Shown here: piece by piece, positions 1 to 12,200 of the stretch | Numbering within the stretch: the stretch's first letter is position 1 | How the letters are laid out: each line of letters starts with the position of its first letter | NCBI RefSeq assembly: GCF_037975245.1 | Contig: NC_092565.1 | Location: 15,405,499-15,469,498 of the forward strand | Source of the DNA: Apostichopus japonicus | Lineage: Eukaryota > Echinodermata > Holothuroidea > Aspidochirotida > Stichopodidae | Reading direction: 5' to 3' | Length of the DNA: 64,000 nucleotides | Notes under the pieces: generated by a model | What the model was told of the DNA's origin: nothing | Databases searched by the model: none | The model's input: the letters and a program-made list of their open reading frames with translations, nothing else | Program-made: the position numbers and the translations under genes

Positions 1-1954
1 GATCGTGCTTATTAATAACTATCCGCAGGAAATGTTTGTGACGTTGCAGTTTGTACATCAGCCTTTGCAAGCAGATCTCTACAGAGGTCGTACTATACAT
101 AATCGTTTCATTGGCTTACACACTAAAATTGTTACTTTCAAGGCCCGCCAAAGCAGAGAGAAGTTTTCAAACTGGCATATATTACCCACCAAAATGTCAT
201 GATGAGCTGAGATTTTGGCCTGTCATGATTGACACTTGCAAAATTTCCATATCATGACAGTTTAGATTTTGAGCTAGAAGAGGAGCAAGTTTAGCACACT
301 GAACCCCAACCCTTGCATCTGCTCGTTGGGAGTAATATCAACATTAAACCAAAGAATTTTTTTTAATGGTTTATATCACCTAGTTCAAACCTATCTATTT
401 TCAAACCATCTGGAGTCGAAAACGCATGAGGATTGTCACAAAAGCACAATGGTTAGCCAACTGAGGATTTTGTTTTGAAAATCAGACACGTTTTCGCGTT
501 TAGTTTTACTTATAATAGGTAACAAACGACAACACGGAAAAAATGGCAGAATTGTCCTTTAACTCATTTTTTTTTAAATAATTGTTCATAACTTATAGAA
601 ATGTTTGATATTTTGTTTCGCTGCAATCAGTTTTTAAGTGTTAGATATAAAGTCTTTATGAATTTTAGATGTTATGTGAAATGAAAACTAAAACTCTTTG
701 CAATAATTAAGTTTCCTCCCAGTTTTTGAAAATCCCTACTAACTGGAGATACCCGGTACCTTTATAATGAATATTATATGCACCTCACGCAATTACGTTT
801 CCCGCGTTTTCGATTTACGTCTTGGGCGAAACTGGTAAGGTTTGAACATTTCTTACCACTCCTTTGTATGCGTTCACATCCTATGAAAATGTCGAAAAAG
901 ACTGTTCTGTGTGCTCCTGACAATTAATTTGTAAGATTTAGGTTAATGTAAAGTTTGTACATCTATGCATTGTGGGTATTACAATCACTTTCCACGCACA
1001 TATTAATACACACACAAACACGTTGTAATTTGTTTTCTCAAGATTCCATCACAATTACAGCAATATAAGTTCTTTTTCTTTCTTGAAACGGTGAGTCAAG
1101 ATAAAGTCCTTGGAAACGGTTTTTTAAGCAAATGACGTCAGATGCAGACGTATGCCTTTTGTAGAAATCAATGTTTGACATTGACATGTTAAAAAGGACG
1201 TAATATGTTTTAAAAAAAAGTACCGCCTGAAAGATTTGTAACAGGTATTTGCATGTATTATCAGGCAGACCTAATCAAGAAAGTATAGCAATAAGCATAA
1301 AACATCAGCTTCATAACAACAGTTATTACTAGCTCTAATTGTAAATGAAGGTCACAGTAATGCTGAGGTTTTGTGATCAAAGTGATGGAATATTCTCCAT
1401 ATAATCAGGGGCTTGCATTTCATTAGTTATCATAGTGTTATGTCAATGGATGATTATTGCGTAAGATTATAGTACTGAAATACCGAGATAAGCATGTCAA
1501 GTTTACCTGTAATTCCTACAATTACGAACGTATATAGCGTTATTAAGGTCTCCAATCCATGTAAGAGTGAAAAAGATAAAAGCTCTGTACATAAAAGGAA
1601 GCTTGTTGGCAATATCACGAAACAGGATTGTTATAGTTGAGTGCACTTTTATTTGAAAATGCAAGTACTAATTCAGCGTACTTAAAGTTTACAGTATCAA
1701 GAACGAGTACCTCAATTATTTGAGTACTTTTGATTGAGTACTTTACCAACCTTCCACTTATAACTGCTCTTTGATGGTCGTCGCTCGCTGACATCGGTAC
1801 ACCGTATTGTTTGTGGTAATAATTAATAGGCTACTGTAAGCTGTTACTAATTGATCGGTAGGTTAGCATCATATATATCTCCCGGTTCTGACTTGCTCAG
1901 TGATGACTAATTTGTCTCTTTCAGTAATGACTACCTTGGAAGAGTCAGGGCATA
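1..1954. other. Intergenic, no gene recognised
   Basis: AT-rich sequence with stop codons in all frames. The only open frames are short (65 and 68 codons near 5-257) and overlap each other out of frame. I see no domain, RNA gene or clear mobile element here. Confidence 0.6.
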
Positions 1955-3813
1955 TGAGGTACACCATATGTATTCTTGTGAACCTCATGTTAGAGAATAT
2001 TTAAGGGTGGCTAGGGGGTACACCATATGTATTCTTGTGAACCTCATGCTAAGGAATATCTAAGGGTGGCTGGGAGGTACACCATATGTATTCTTGTGAA
2101 CCTCATGTTAAGGCATATTTAAGGGTGGCTAGGAGGTGCACCATATGTATTCTTGTGAACCTCATGTTAGAGAATATCTAAGGGTGGCTAGGAGGTACAC
2201 CATATGTATTCTTGTGAACCTCATGTTAAGGTATATATAAGGGTGGCTAGGAGGTACACCATATGTATTCTTGTGAACCTCATGTTAAGGTATATATAAG
2301 GGTGGCTAGGAAGTGCACCATATGTATTCTTGTGAACCTCATGTTAGAGAATATTTAAGGGTGGCTAGGGGGTACACCATATGTATTCTTGTGAACCTCA
2401 TGCTAAGGAATATCTAAGGGTGGCTGGGAGGTACACCATATGTATTCTTGTGAACCTCATGTTAAGGCATATTTAAGGGTGGCTAGGAGGTGCACCATAT
2501 GTATTCTTGTGAACCTCATGTTAGAGAATATCTAAGGGTTGCTAGGAGGTACACCATATGTATTCTTGTGAACCTCATGTTAAGGTATATATAAGGGTGG
2601 CTAGGAGGTACACCATATGTATTCTTGTGAACCTCATGTTAAGGTATATATAAGGGTGGCTTGGAAGTGCACCATATGTATTCTTGTGAACCTCATGTTA
2701 GAGAATATCTAAGGGTGGCTAGGAGGTACACCATATGTATTCTTGTGAACCTCATGCTAAGGAATATCTAAGGGTGGCTAGGAGGTACACCATATGTATT
2801 CTTGTGAACCTCATGTTAAGGCATATTTAAGGGTGGCTAGGAGGTACAGCATATGTATTCTTGTGAACCTCATGCTGAGGAATATCTAAGGGTGGCTACG
2901 GGTACACCATATGTATTCTTGTGAACCTCATGTTAGAGAATATCTAAGGGTGGCTAGGGGGTACACCATATGTATTCTTGTGAACCTCATGCTAAGGAAT
3001 ATCTAAGGGTGGCTAGGAGGTACACCATATGTATTCTTGTGAACCTCATGCTAAGGAATATCTAAGGGTGGCTAGGAGGTACACCATATGTATTCTTGTG
3101 AACCTCATGTTAAGGCATATTTAAGGGTGGCTAGGAGGTACAGCATATGTATTCTTGTGAACCTCATGTTAGAGAATATCTAAGGGTGGCTAGGGGTACA
3201 CCATATGTATTCTTGTGAACCTCATGCTAAGGAATATCTAAGGGTGGCTAGGAGGTACACCATATGTATTCTTGTGAACCTCATGTTAAAGCATATTTAA
3301 GGGTGGCTAGGAGGTACACCATATGTATTCTTGTGAACCTCATGTTAGAGAATATCTAAGGGTGGCTAGGGGGTACACCATATGTATTCTTGTGAACCTC
3401 ATGTAAGAGAATATCTAAGGGTGGCCAGGAGGTACACCATATGTATTATAAGGGTGGCTAGGGGGTACACCATATGTATTCTTGTGAACCTAATGCTAAG
3501 GAATATCTAAGGGTGGCTAGGAGGTACACCATATGTATTCTTGTGAACCTCATGCTGAGGAATATCTAAGGGTGGCTAGGAGGTGCACCATATGTATTCT
3601 TGTGAACCTCATGTTAGAGAATATCTAAGGGTGGCTAGGGGGTACACCATATGTATTCTTGTGAACCTCATGCTAAGGAATATCTAAGGGTGGCTAGGAG
3701 GTACACCATATGTATTCTTGTGAACCTCATGTTAAGGTATATATAAGGGTGGCTAGGAGGTACACCATATGTATACTTGTGAACCTCATGCTAAGGAATA
3801 TCTAAGGGTGGCA
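1955..3813. repeat. 59-bp satellite array with higher-order structure
   Basis: About 31 head-to-tail copies of a 59-bp unit, each carrying the core caccatatgtattcttgtga followed by acctcatg and a variable middle, then aagggtggctag. Variants differ mainly in the middle (for example ttagagaatat, ctaaggaatat, ttaaggcatat, ttaaggtatat). Six consecutive variants at 1989-2342 recur in the same order at 2343-2696 with only two differences, which is a 354-bp higher-order repeat. A copy near 3431-3455 has an internal deletion of about half a unit. The array has no coding potential. Confidence 0.97.
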
Positions 3814-4236
3814 TGATTATGTAAATGTATATGCCACATAATAATATGTATGTATCTGTATGTGCCACATGAATAACTGTATTTGCAACATGATAATATG
3901 TATGTATATGTATGTGCCACATGATTATAGCAAGCAGTAATTCTCCTTAAAATCACCAAATTTACCAAGAGCAGATACCCCAAGATCAATGCCTCCTGAA
4001 AACACAAAGATTGGCTTCTGTCATTGTACCAAACAATTCCTAACATTTCATCTGGCTTACATTTTGACACACAATGTTGATCATTTTGATTGTGTTATTA
4101 CTTAGTATATGTTCAGTGTCAAAACTACCAGTCAGTTATTGGTTTGGCTGTGTTTATATTGTAATGTATAATGAGACTTTCAACAAAAAAATCATGAACA
4201 GAACAACAAGAAATGGAAAGTGAACCAAACATATTA

Positions 4237-4428
4237 ATGACTAAAATTTCTATTTTCATACACAATACAATTTCTAGAAAGGTAGTATTACAACTAGAAA
4301 AAATTATTTATAAACGTCTCCAAAAGAATGGCTAAAATTTATATTTTCATACACTAATACAATTTCTAGATAGGTAGTATTACAACTAGAAAAAATTATT
4401 TTTAAACATCTCTAAAAGCATATTATTG
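4237..4428. repeat. Two tandem copies of a ~95-bp AT-rich unit
   Basis: The stretch with aatttctagaaaggtagtat near 4237-4330 is repeated with a few changes near 4331-4428. No coding content. Confidence 0.85.
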
Positions 4429-4544
4429 CTAGTATTCCTCATTACCTACAGTGATGGAAGACATGTAGTAATAATAATATAATGAATATATAGTTGAATA
4501 ATTACTTGAACTTATTCCAAATGTTGCCATGGATGAACATGTAT

Positions 4545-4995
4545 TTTGTTCAACATGCTATATGATAGAATACCCTCCATGAAATGTCTTATGCTAGTAT
4601 ACTCTCCATAGCATGTTATAACCTCCATAACATGTTATATGCTAGAATACTCTCCATAACATGTTATATGCTTGAATACTCTCCATAACATGTTATATGC
4701 TAGAATACTCTCCATAGCATGTTATATGATGGAATACTCTCCACAACATGTTATATGCTAGAATACTCTCCATAACATGGTATATGCTTCAATACTCTCC
4801 ATGACATGTTATATGCTAGAATACTCTCCATAACATGTTATATGCTAGAATACTCTCAAAACATTGTTATATGTTTGAATACTCTCCATAACATGTTATA
4901 TGCTAGAATACTCTCCATGACATATTTTATGCTAGAATACTCTCCACAACATGTTATATGCCAGAATACTCTCCCTAACATGCTTTATGTGCTAG
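4545..4995. repeat. 29-bp minisatellite array
   Basis: About 15 copies of a 29-bp unit built on catgttatatgctagaatac plus tctccataa. Several copies carry substitutions. Because 29 is not a multiple of 3, the open frame that crosses it (4806-5060) is an artefact. Confidence 0.95.
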
Positions 4996-5150
4996 GTTAT
5001 CCACCATCCCATACATGGCTTTTCAATTCCTGTGTACATGGTTCCAAATGTCCTGTGTAAGGTTATACACCAACCAATACATGGTTCTAAATGTCCTATG
5101 TAAGGTTGTCCACTATCACATACATGGCTCTTCGATTCCTGTATACCCAG
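4985..5150. repeat. Short degenerate tandem repeat
   Basis: Two to three diverged copies of a roughly 50-bp unit (gtgtaaggtta, cacca, atacatggttc) directly follow the 29-bp array. It lies downstream of the TRPM stop codon, in or beyond its 3' UTR. Confidence 0.7.
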
Positions 5151-5519
5151 ATACAACATCTTAAATATCTAAATAATTCATTACGTTTAGATATTTAGTC
5201 AAATATTCAAATACACAGTTGCTATATCTACATATTTGATCTCTCCCAAATACCGCAAGATCATCTAAATCTTCAAAGCCTTCTTTACTGACCAGGCAGG
5301 GAATAATTTATCCAGTATTGCATCAGAAAACATTATACAATATGGAGCAAATTCCTTTTCAAATGAAAACCTGTATATAGCCGTTTGGAGCACAGGGAAG
5401 GAAACAGAGTACTTTATAATAGATGAAGTTCAGAGTCTTGAAAAAATGTTACACAAAATTTGCACATTATTTTTTTAATTTCCCTGAAAATTGAAACCCC
5501 TTCGGAGGATATTATAACA

Positions 5520-6201
5520 TTATTCTCTGGACGCTTCATCGATAACCTTTTCACCCACATGTATATTTCCACTCCTGGTCAAGTTATTGATACTATTCAT
5601 AAGATCTACTTGCTCCTTTGAGATACGGTCAACATTGTCAGCCTCTCTGTGGTCAACACTATCAGCCTCTCTGTGGTCAACACTATCAGCCTCTCTGTGG
5701 TCAACACTGTCAGCCTCTCTGTGGTCAACACTGTCAGCCTCTCTGTGCCCTTCATCTGCCTTTGAAACTCCTCTAACATCGCCATTTTCACCAATCTGGT
5801 TTTGATTCTTCGATCGTCTTTTGTGCTTCTTTCTCTTTCGGAGGCCCGCTTGCGTCCTTCCCCTCTGATCTCTTTCATGTGAGAGCATCTTGAGGTAATC
5901 GTCTGCGGCATAAAATGAAACTTGATGATCCAATACTTTGTTGACACTCCCACCGTCGGCAGATATTCTTACGAGACTCTGTGCGGTATCGAGAGGAGCC
6001 AGACTTTCTTTGTTTTCACCGACGCCGTTCAAACTATCTTTGGTCCTGTAGATGTCATCCTGTCGTCTCTCGTCGCCCTTACTTGAGATTTTATGGATAG
6101 AGTCCCAACTGCCCGGGACCGATGAGCTCCCTTGCATCCCTGGCTCTGGATGATTCCAGGCATCTTTCATCTGCTCAAGGTGGACACCGATCCTATCAAG
6201 C
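5520..6201 (-). CDS. TRPM exon 24 (C-terminal tail)
   Basis: Residues 1157-1383 and the stop codon. After RLDRIGVHLEQM it is low-complexity and hydrophilic, with a basic cluster (LRKRKKHKRRSK) and five tandem copies of HREADSVD (the copy nearest the C terminus reads HREADNVD). No enzyme domain is visible, unlike the NUDT9-H of TRPM2 or the kinase of TRPM6/7. No convincing AATAAA found downstream. Confidence 0.93.
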
Positions 6202-9200
6202 CTACAGCAAAGCAATCAAAATGGAAGGAATGTCATGAAACGAGAGACATAACACTCAGTTTATTTTGTGGGGTTTTTTAAGGGACGCACTCTTTATTTA
6301 TGACAGCAACAACAGTGCATTTTTGCTTATATGTTGCAGGATTTGAAATATGGTATTTAGTTATTTTGGCCATCAGGTACACTCTCACTATGGTGACCAT
6401 ATAAACCACACTCTGATTCCTGACACTCCCCATTTATGGTGAATCTGTTTTGTCGTAGCATCTCAAGATTAAATTAAGACATATTGCTCAAACATAGATA
6501 TTACAGAACCTAAAAGCTGATGTGAAAACACAGCATCATAAAATACCACTCACGTTTTATTAAGAAAATTGCATAAATAAAAGAATACTGATGGAAGAAT
6601 GCTTTTATCAATTGGGTGATATTAAAAATGGCAAATCAAGTTTTCGAGGAAATGTCCTTGCAGTAAATTGTTTGCATTTCATGCAAAGCCTGGGTTAGTT
6701 CTGTTTATCTGCAGGAAGCTAAATGGAGGCTAAGAACCTCAAATCAACTGCATGAATAAACAACCGGATTGTCAAATGAGTAAGTGGAATGTTTGAAGTA
6801 ATATGCCATTAATAGGAGCAACTTCATTCCGGTAGATTAAGCAACTAGAGATTCCGAGGCCTTGTGATTCCTTGGCTTTAACTCGCTTAGCTTACTGATA
6901 TGATAAAAGAGTTAAATTTGTCTGAGAAAATAGTGCACAATACAATTGTGCATAAATACTTATTTACAATAGTCCAAATGTAATACAAGTCAGATACAAG
7001 CTGTTGTAATTAACAATTAAGTTAGACTTGACCTTTATGTCGATTCCACAGAGTGTTTATTCAACATTGGGGTTTAAAATTCACTCAGTACTTGTGAGAG
7101 TATCTTTTATCAAGATCAACACAATATAGTCGATCCGGTCGAGCTGTATAAGCATGCATGGAAAGTTCAACCTCCAATGAAATTTGGCCATCATCAATCT
7201 TATCAGTGGATTAAGCAATGTATTTTGTTATCAACAATTCAAAGATTTGCTGCAAAATGTTAAATTTTAAAAATGACATTTGTAAGCATTTTATCATTTT
7301 CCCATCTAACTGGTAAATTTACTTGAGGATGAATTTGTTCAATTTATAACAGATGTCTTGCATCTACATACTGATGGTATACAAGCACAGATGCCTTACA
7401 CTCATCTACACACCGATATGTTACAAACACAGATGCCTCACACCCATCTACAATTATTTCTTAAATTATTGTTGCTTAACATGTGTAGTAACTGTATATA
7501 TATATTATTATCAAACCAGTACCTGTAAGTACATTTTCTCTTTTCATTATGAACAATTCATTTGCAATTTTAACAATTCATATTTTAATTTTAACAATGC
7601 ATATTAACAATTAATTAACAAGTCATTTGCTACACAAAATGTTGACATTGATGCTATGTCATAGACATCACTCTCACATTCACTTTAGCTTAAATAACTT
7701 TATAAAGAAGGACAAACCTTTCTTCCAATCTCTCCAACCTTTCAGTTGTTTCTTCTTTAGCTTGCTTGTTTTTCATCATCCTATACTTGGCTGAACACTC
7801 TTTTTCAAATACTCGCAAATCGCTCATCTCTTGCTTGCTGTACTTGTAAACTGAAAGGAGAACAGAACCAACACCACACAGGTTAGCTATACCAACACCA
7901 CAGGTCATTAGCACCAGCTGTAACCAACACCACAGGTCATTAGCACCAGCTGTAACCGACACCACAGGTCACTAGCACCAGCTATACCAACACCACAGGT
8001 CACTAAACCAGCTATACCGACACCACAGGTCATTAGCACCAGCTATAACAACACCACAGGTCACTAGTACCAGCTATACCAACACCACCGGTCATTAATA
8101 CAAGCTATACCAACACCACAGGTCATTAGTACCAGCTATACCAACACCACAGGTCATTAGTACCAGCTATACCAACACCACACATCATTAATACAAGCTA
8201 TACTAACACCACAGGTCACTAGTACCAGCTATACCAACACCACAGGTCATTAGTACCAGCTATACAAACACCACAGGTCACTAGTACCAGCTATACCAAC
8301 ACCACAGGTCATTAGTACCAGCTATACCAACACCACAGGTCACTAGTACCAGCTATACTAACACCACAGGTCATTAGTACCAGCTATACCAACACCACAT
8401 GTCATTAATACAAGCTATACTAACACCACAGGTCACTAGAACCAGCTATACCAACACCACAGGTCATTAGTACCAGCAATACCAACACCACAGGTCATTA
8501 GTACCAGCAATACCAACACCACAGGTCATTAGTACCAGCTATAAGAGAGCTACTTCAGTCAATCAATTACAGAGAGGTCCTGCAGAATTCACTGATCTTC
8601 ACAGTAAAAGAAAACATTGTCATAAGTTTGAAACTAAGTGGTGCTTGTCATTATTATGTTTAGTATCATGGTATGATATCATGACTTAAAAGTGCTTGGT
8701 TGGATATCTGAAACCAAGGGAGCTTCATGTTCTTTGTGAGCCTTAGAGGTTGTGAAAACATCAAAAGTAACAATGTCAGTTGTATATTACTTAGTTGTAT
8801 ATTCTTAATCATATTTATCATAGTATACAATATACCCTGTACCACAAATGTGTTATGATGGTATGTAGTCTTGGAATTAAATAGTGGTTGTGATGATGTG
8901 CTGTGGTAATATCAGTATTTTGACAGACAATACTAACCATATCCTTCTTTCTTTGTTCTACAGCATCTCTGAATTCCTTTGCGATAGAGCACTTTAAGCA
9001 GAGTGAAAATGTGCTCCAGAATCATGAATGGAAGAGGCAGGGTGGGACGATGATGAAATTCCATGACAAGCCAATAGAGTTCATAACGCCAGACAGCCAA
9101 AGAATTCTCCTGCACTTCATCAAACACATGGCTACAATGAATGCAAATAGAGAATATTAGATCCCAAAAACGAAAAAAAAACAAGAGTGAACAGATGCAA

Positions 9201-12200
9201 CTGCTACAACAATATCTTGACAAGACATTGGTGCATATAAACACCCAGATCCTACTAAAACTTGGACACTTCTCATGATATTTAATTATAAAGAATCTTT
9301 CATAGGTAAAATGTAGATATAACTCCCTGTAATGGTTACTTGAACTGCTTTCATAACCATTGTAAATAATGAATTCTGTAAGTTATTAAGAGCATGCACA
9401 GATTACAATGTAGGTGCACTTTAATAATCAGTTTTATTGTATATCTTGCTGTTTGTTAATTGTAAATTACTTATGTAAGTCAGCCTACAGTAGGACTGCC
9501 CACAGCTCTATTAAAGGTAGACTTGGAAGTAAAGGACGAATACATAAAGTTACTTAGGCAACTTTGAAACGCTTCTTACAACTAAACAGATAAGTTCAAG
9601 TCCGTGTACTGTAAATCTTTACTTTTCCCGAAAGCTTTGCTGGGGGGGTCGGGGGGTGGGTTTCTGATTGGTCGATGATCGTAACAATTTTTCATAACAT
9701 AAAACAGCCGTGTGCATGTAATCAAGCATAACTAAAAGCGTAACTTATTACGTAAAGCTGTCCAACTTCACAAGTGATCTCAGCTTATCATCAATTGCAG
9801 GATAATTGGTCTTACAATTCAACTGGAAGAGTTTTTACTCTTGATCATGCAATGGGCCCAACGGGTCAGTCATAACGAACTGTCACACATATATATTGTG
9901 ACCTTTCATCAGAGTTGCAATAAACCTCCTAGATCATATGCCTCATCAGATGAGAAAGCGTAACCGTCTTGAAATGGATACGATGAACAAATTGAAGCAG
10001 GTGACACACTGACCGCAATGCAGGGTAAACTAATGCCCAGTGAATGGGAACAAGATGTTATAATAGATATACAAGTATAAGCTCATTAATCAGCCTTGTT
10101 GACCGCAGCCAGGGATAGATGCAAGGTCAATCACAATTAGTAACGGTCATTACCAGCAACTGTAAATAATAGGCTTAGTAGTAACTGCTAGATTTGGCAA
10201 ATGGGTCACTCTTAAGTCTGAATAAGTCTGAATAATTTCAAGCAAATTAACTGGGGTGCATTGACAATGAAAACAAAGAGATTTGAAAAGATGGTTTTTT
10301 ACTAAATCATTGACCAAAAATTGTTGTGTCCCTTCATAAATCTTTCTTTTGGTGTGTCTGAAATGTGTCAATTCTATGACTTTATTCTTTTGAAAACATT
10401 TCCAATGCACATATTATGATACAAAATATATATATATATATATATTTATTGCCACAAAAATTTCACCCTAAAAGCAAATTCATAAAATAATCAGTATGGA
10501 TATAATTTGATGCAGCTTAAATGACCATGATGTTACTCCCTCTTATTATTTCATGAACTACATAAATTTCGAATATAAAAGTGGGTATTATGATTCAGAG
10601 ATCATAAAAATTACACAAAAGCAATGAATATTCATAATTTGGGAGTATGTCATTATTAGTGACTTTCGATCACCTCATGTGTACTTGACAATAGGGGGCT
10701 TGCTTTACAAGAAATAAACTGATAGTAAAATAGCAGTATGCGGCAAAATTATTAAAATAAAAATAAGCCCTGATCTCATAAAAAATACACCATTTCCCTA
10801 TAACTAGGGAGATACTACTTTTATTAAAGGGGAAAAAAAAAAAAAAGGAAAAAAGAAAAGCACACTCTCAAAGAAAGATATGTTATAAGTTTTGTAAAGT
10901 AACGAAGTGACCCCTTCAGGTTTAGCCTGTTTAAGTTTGAACCAATCAAAGTAAAGCATGCATATTGTTTCCACAGGTTTTGATAGCTAAGAAATAGGTT
11001 TTCTGTGTACAATGGGCATATCCATTATCGTAAAAGCCAAAGGGATATGCACAGGGGCTATTCCATTATTGTGTGAGGGGTGGGATATGCACAGCTGGAT
11101 ATTCCATTACTTTATAGGCAGCAGATTTCAAGTTTTCTCTGTATCTCCCTCTCTTTTCTGATATACACTATTGATTTCCATACAACCATCAATCTAGTGG
11201 TGCACAAAGAGACCTTCTAGATCAATATGTACAATTCATTGCATAAGGCCTTCACTGGACCATTATTGCCTATTCTTGCAAAGAATGCCTCCAGTAAACC
11301 TCTGTAGTCTGTTCTTATACAGGGAGGCATTGTTAGAAGGCCCCTATAGTCTGCTCTAATACAAGGGAGCCTTCAGTAAAACCTTATAGACTGTTTTCAT
11401 ACAAAGAGGTCTTCAACGTTAGGTTCTTATTTAAGGACGCCTTCAAATGTTAGTCTGTTCTCCTGCAAAGAGGTTTCAATGGAAACTTACATTCTGTCCT
11501 TATATAGCATGCCTTCAATTAACACTATGCCTTCAAATAACACCATGCCTTCAATTAACACAATTAACATAGTCTTTTCTTTTATAAGGGAGCCTTCAGT
11601 AAACCCTTATTTGCTGTTTTCACACTATAGTTCTTCAATGAAACCTTTCATTCTGTTCTTATATAAGCAGTCCTTCAGTTAACCCAATATAGTCTGCTGT
11701 TATATAAGGAGACCTTCAGTAAACTCTTGTAGTGTTGTTATATAAGGTGGATTTTACTTAACTCTTATAGTCTGTTGTTATATAAGGAGACCTTTAGCTC
11801 ATGAAAGTCAAGCCTGCATATAGAAAACAGTCCTCCTCAAATTCACCTGAGCAGTAATAATTTGTTACTCAATAGCATAAACTACCCCAAATACTGCCAT
11901 TAGGATTCATCTTTTGAGCGCACCTAATTAATTGACCAGTCACCTGTATGATTGCAAACATAAGTGCTCTAATGGCCAGAACTACTTTCCTGTGGGTGAA
12001 GACAAGTTTGGCTGGACCACTGAAATAGTACACTGCGTGTGTAACCATGAATTTGTACAGAATAGCATTCAGTACGGCTAGCATTACAAATTCGGGTAGG
12101 TATTCAATCTCCCTGGTTTGGCCAAACGCAGGGGATTCGGGTGGTATTTGCTGTATGCAGGGAAGATCGTAATGGTTAACCCTAATAGTTTGTTCTCATC

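Noticed and set aside
4806-5060. 84-codon plus-strand frame
   Set aside because: By-product of the 29-bp array.
5587-5953. Frames on both strands over the TRPM tail repeat
   Set aside because: Shadows of the 24-bp coding repeat; only the minus frame 5520-6201 splices into the channel.
5520-6201. NUDT9-H or alpha-kinase domain at the TRPM C terminus
   Set aside because: I looked for Nudix and alpha-kinase motifs in the last exon and found none; the frame ends in a stop after low-complexity sequence.
7875-8545. CRISPR-like appearance of regular repeats
   Set aside because: Units are contiguous without unique spacers and lie in a eukaryotic intron.
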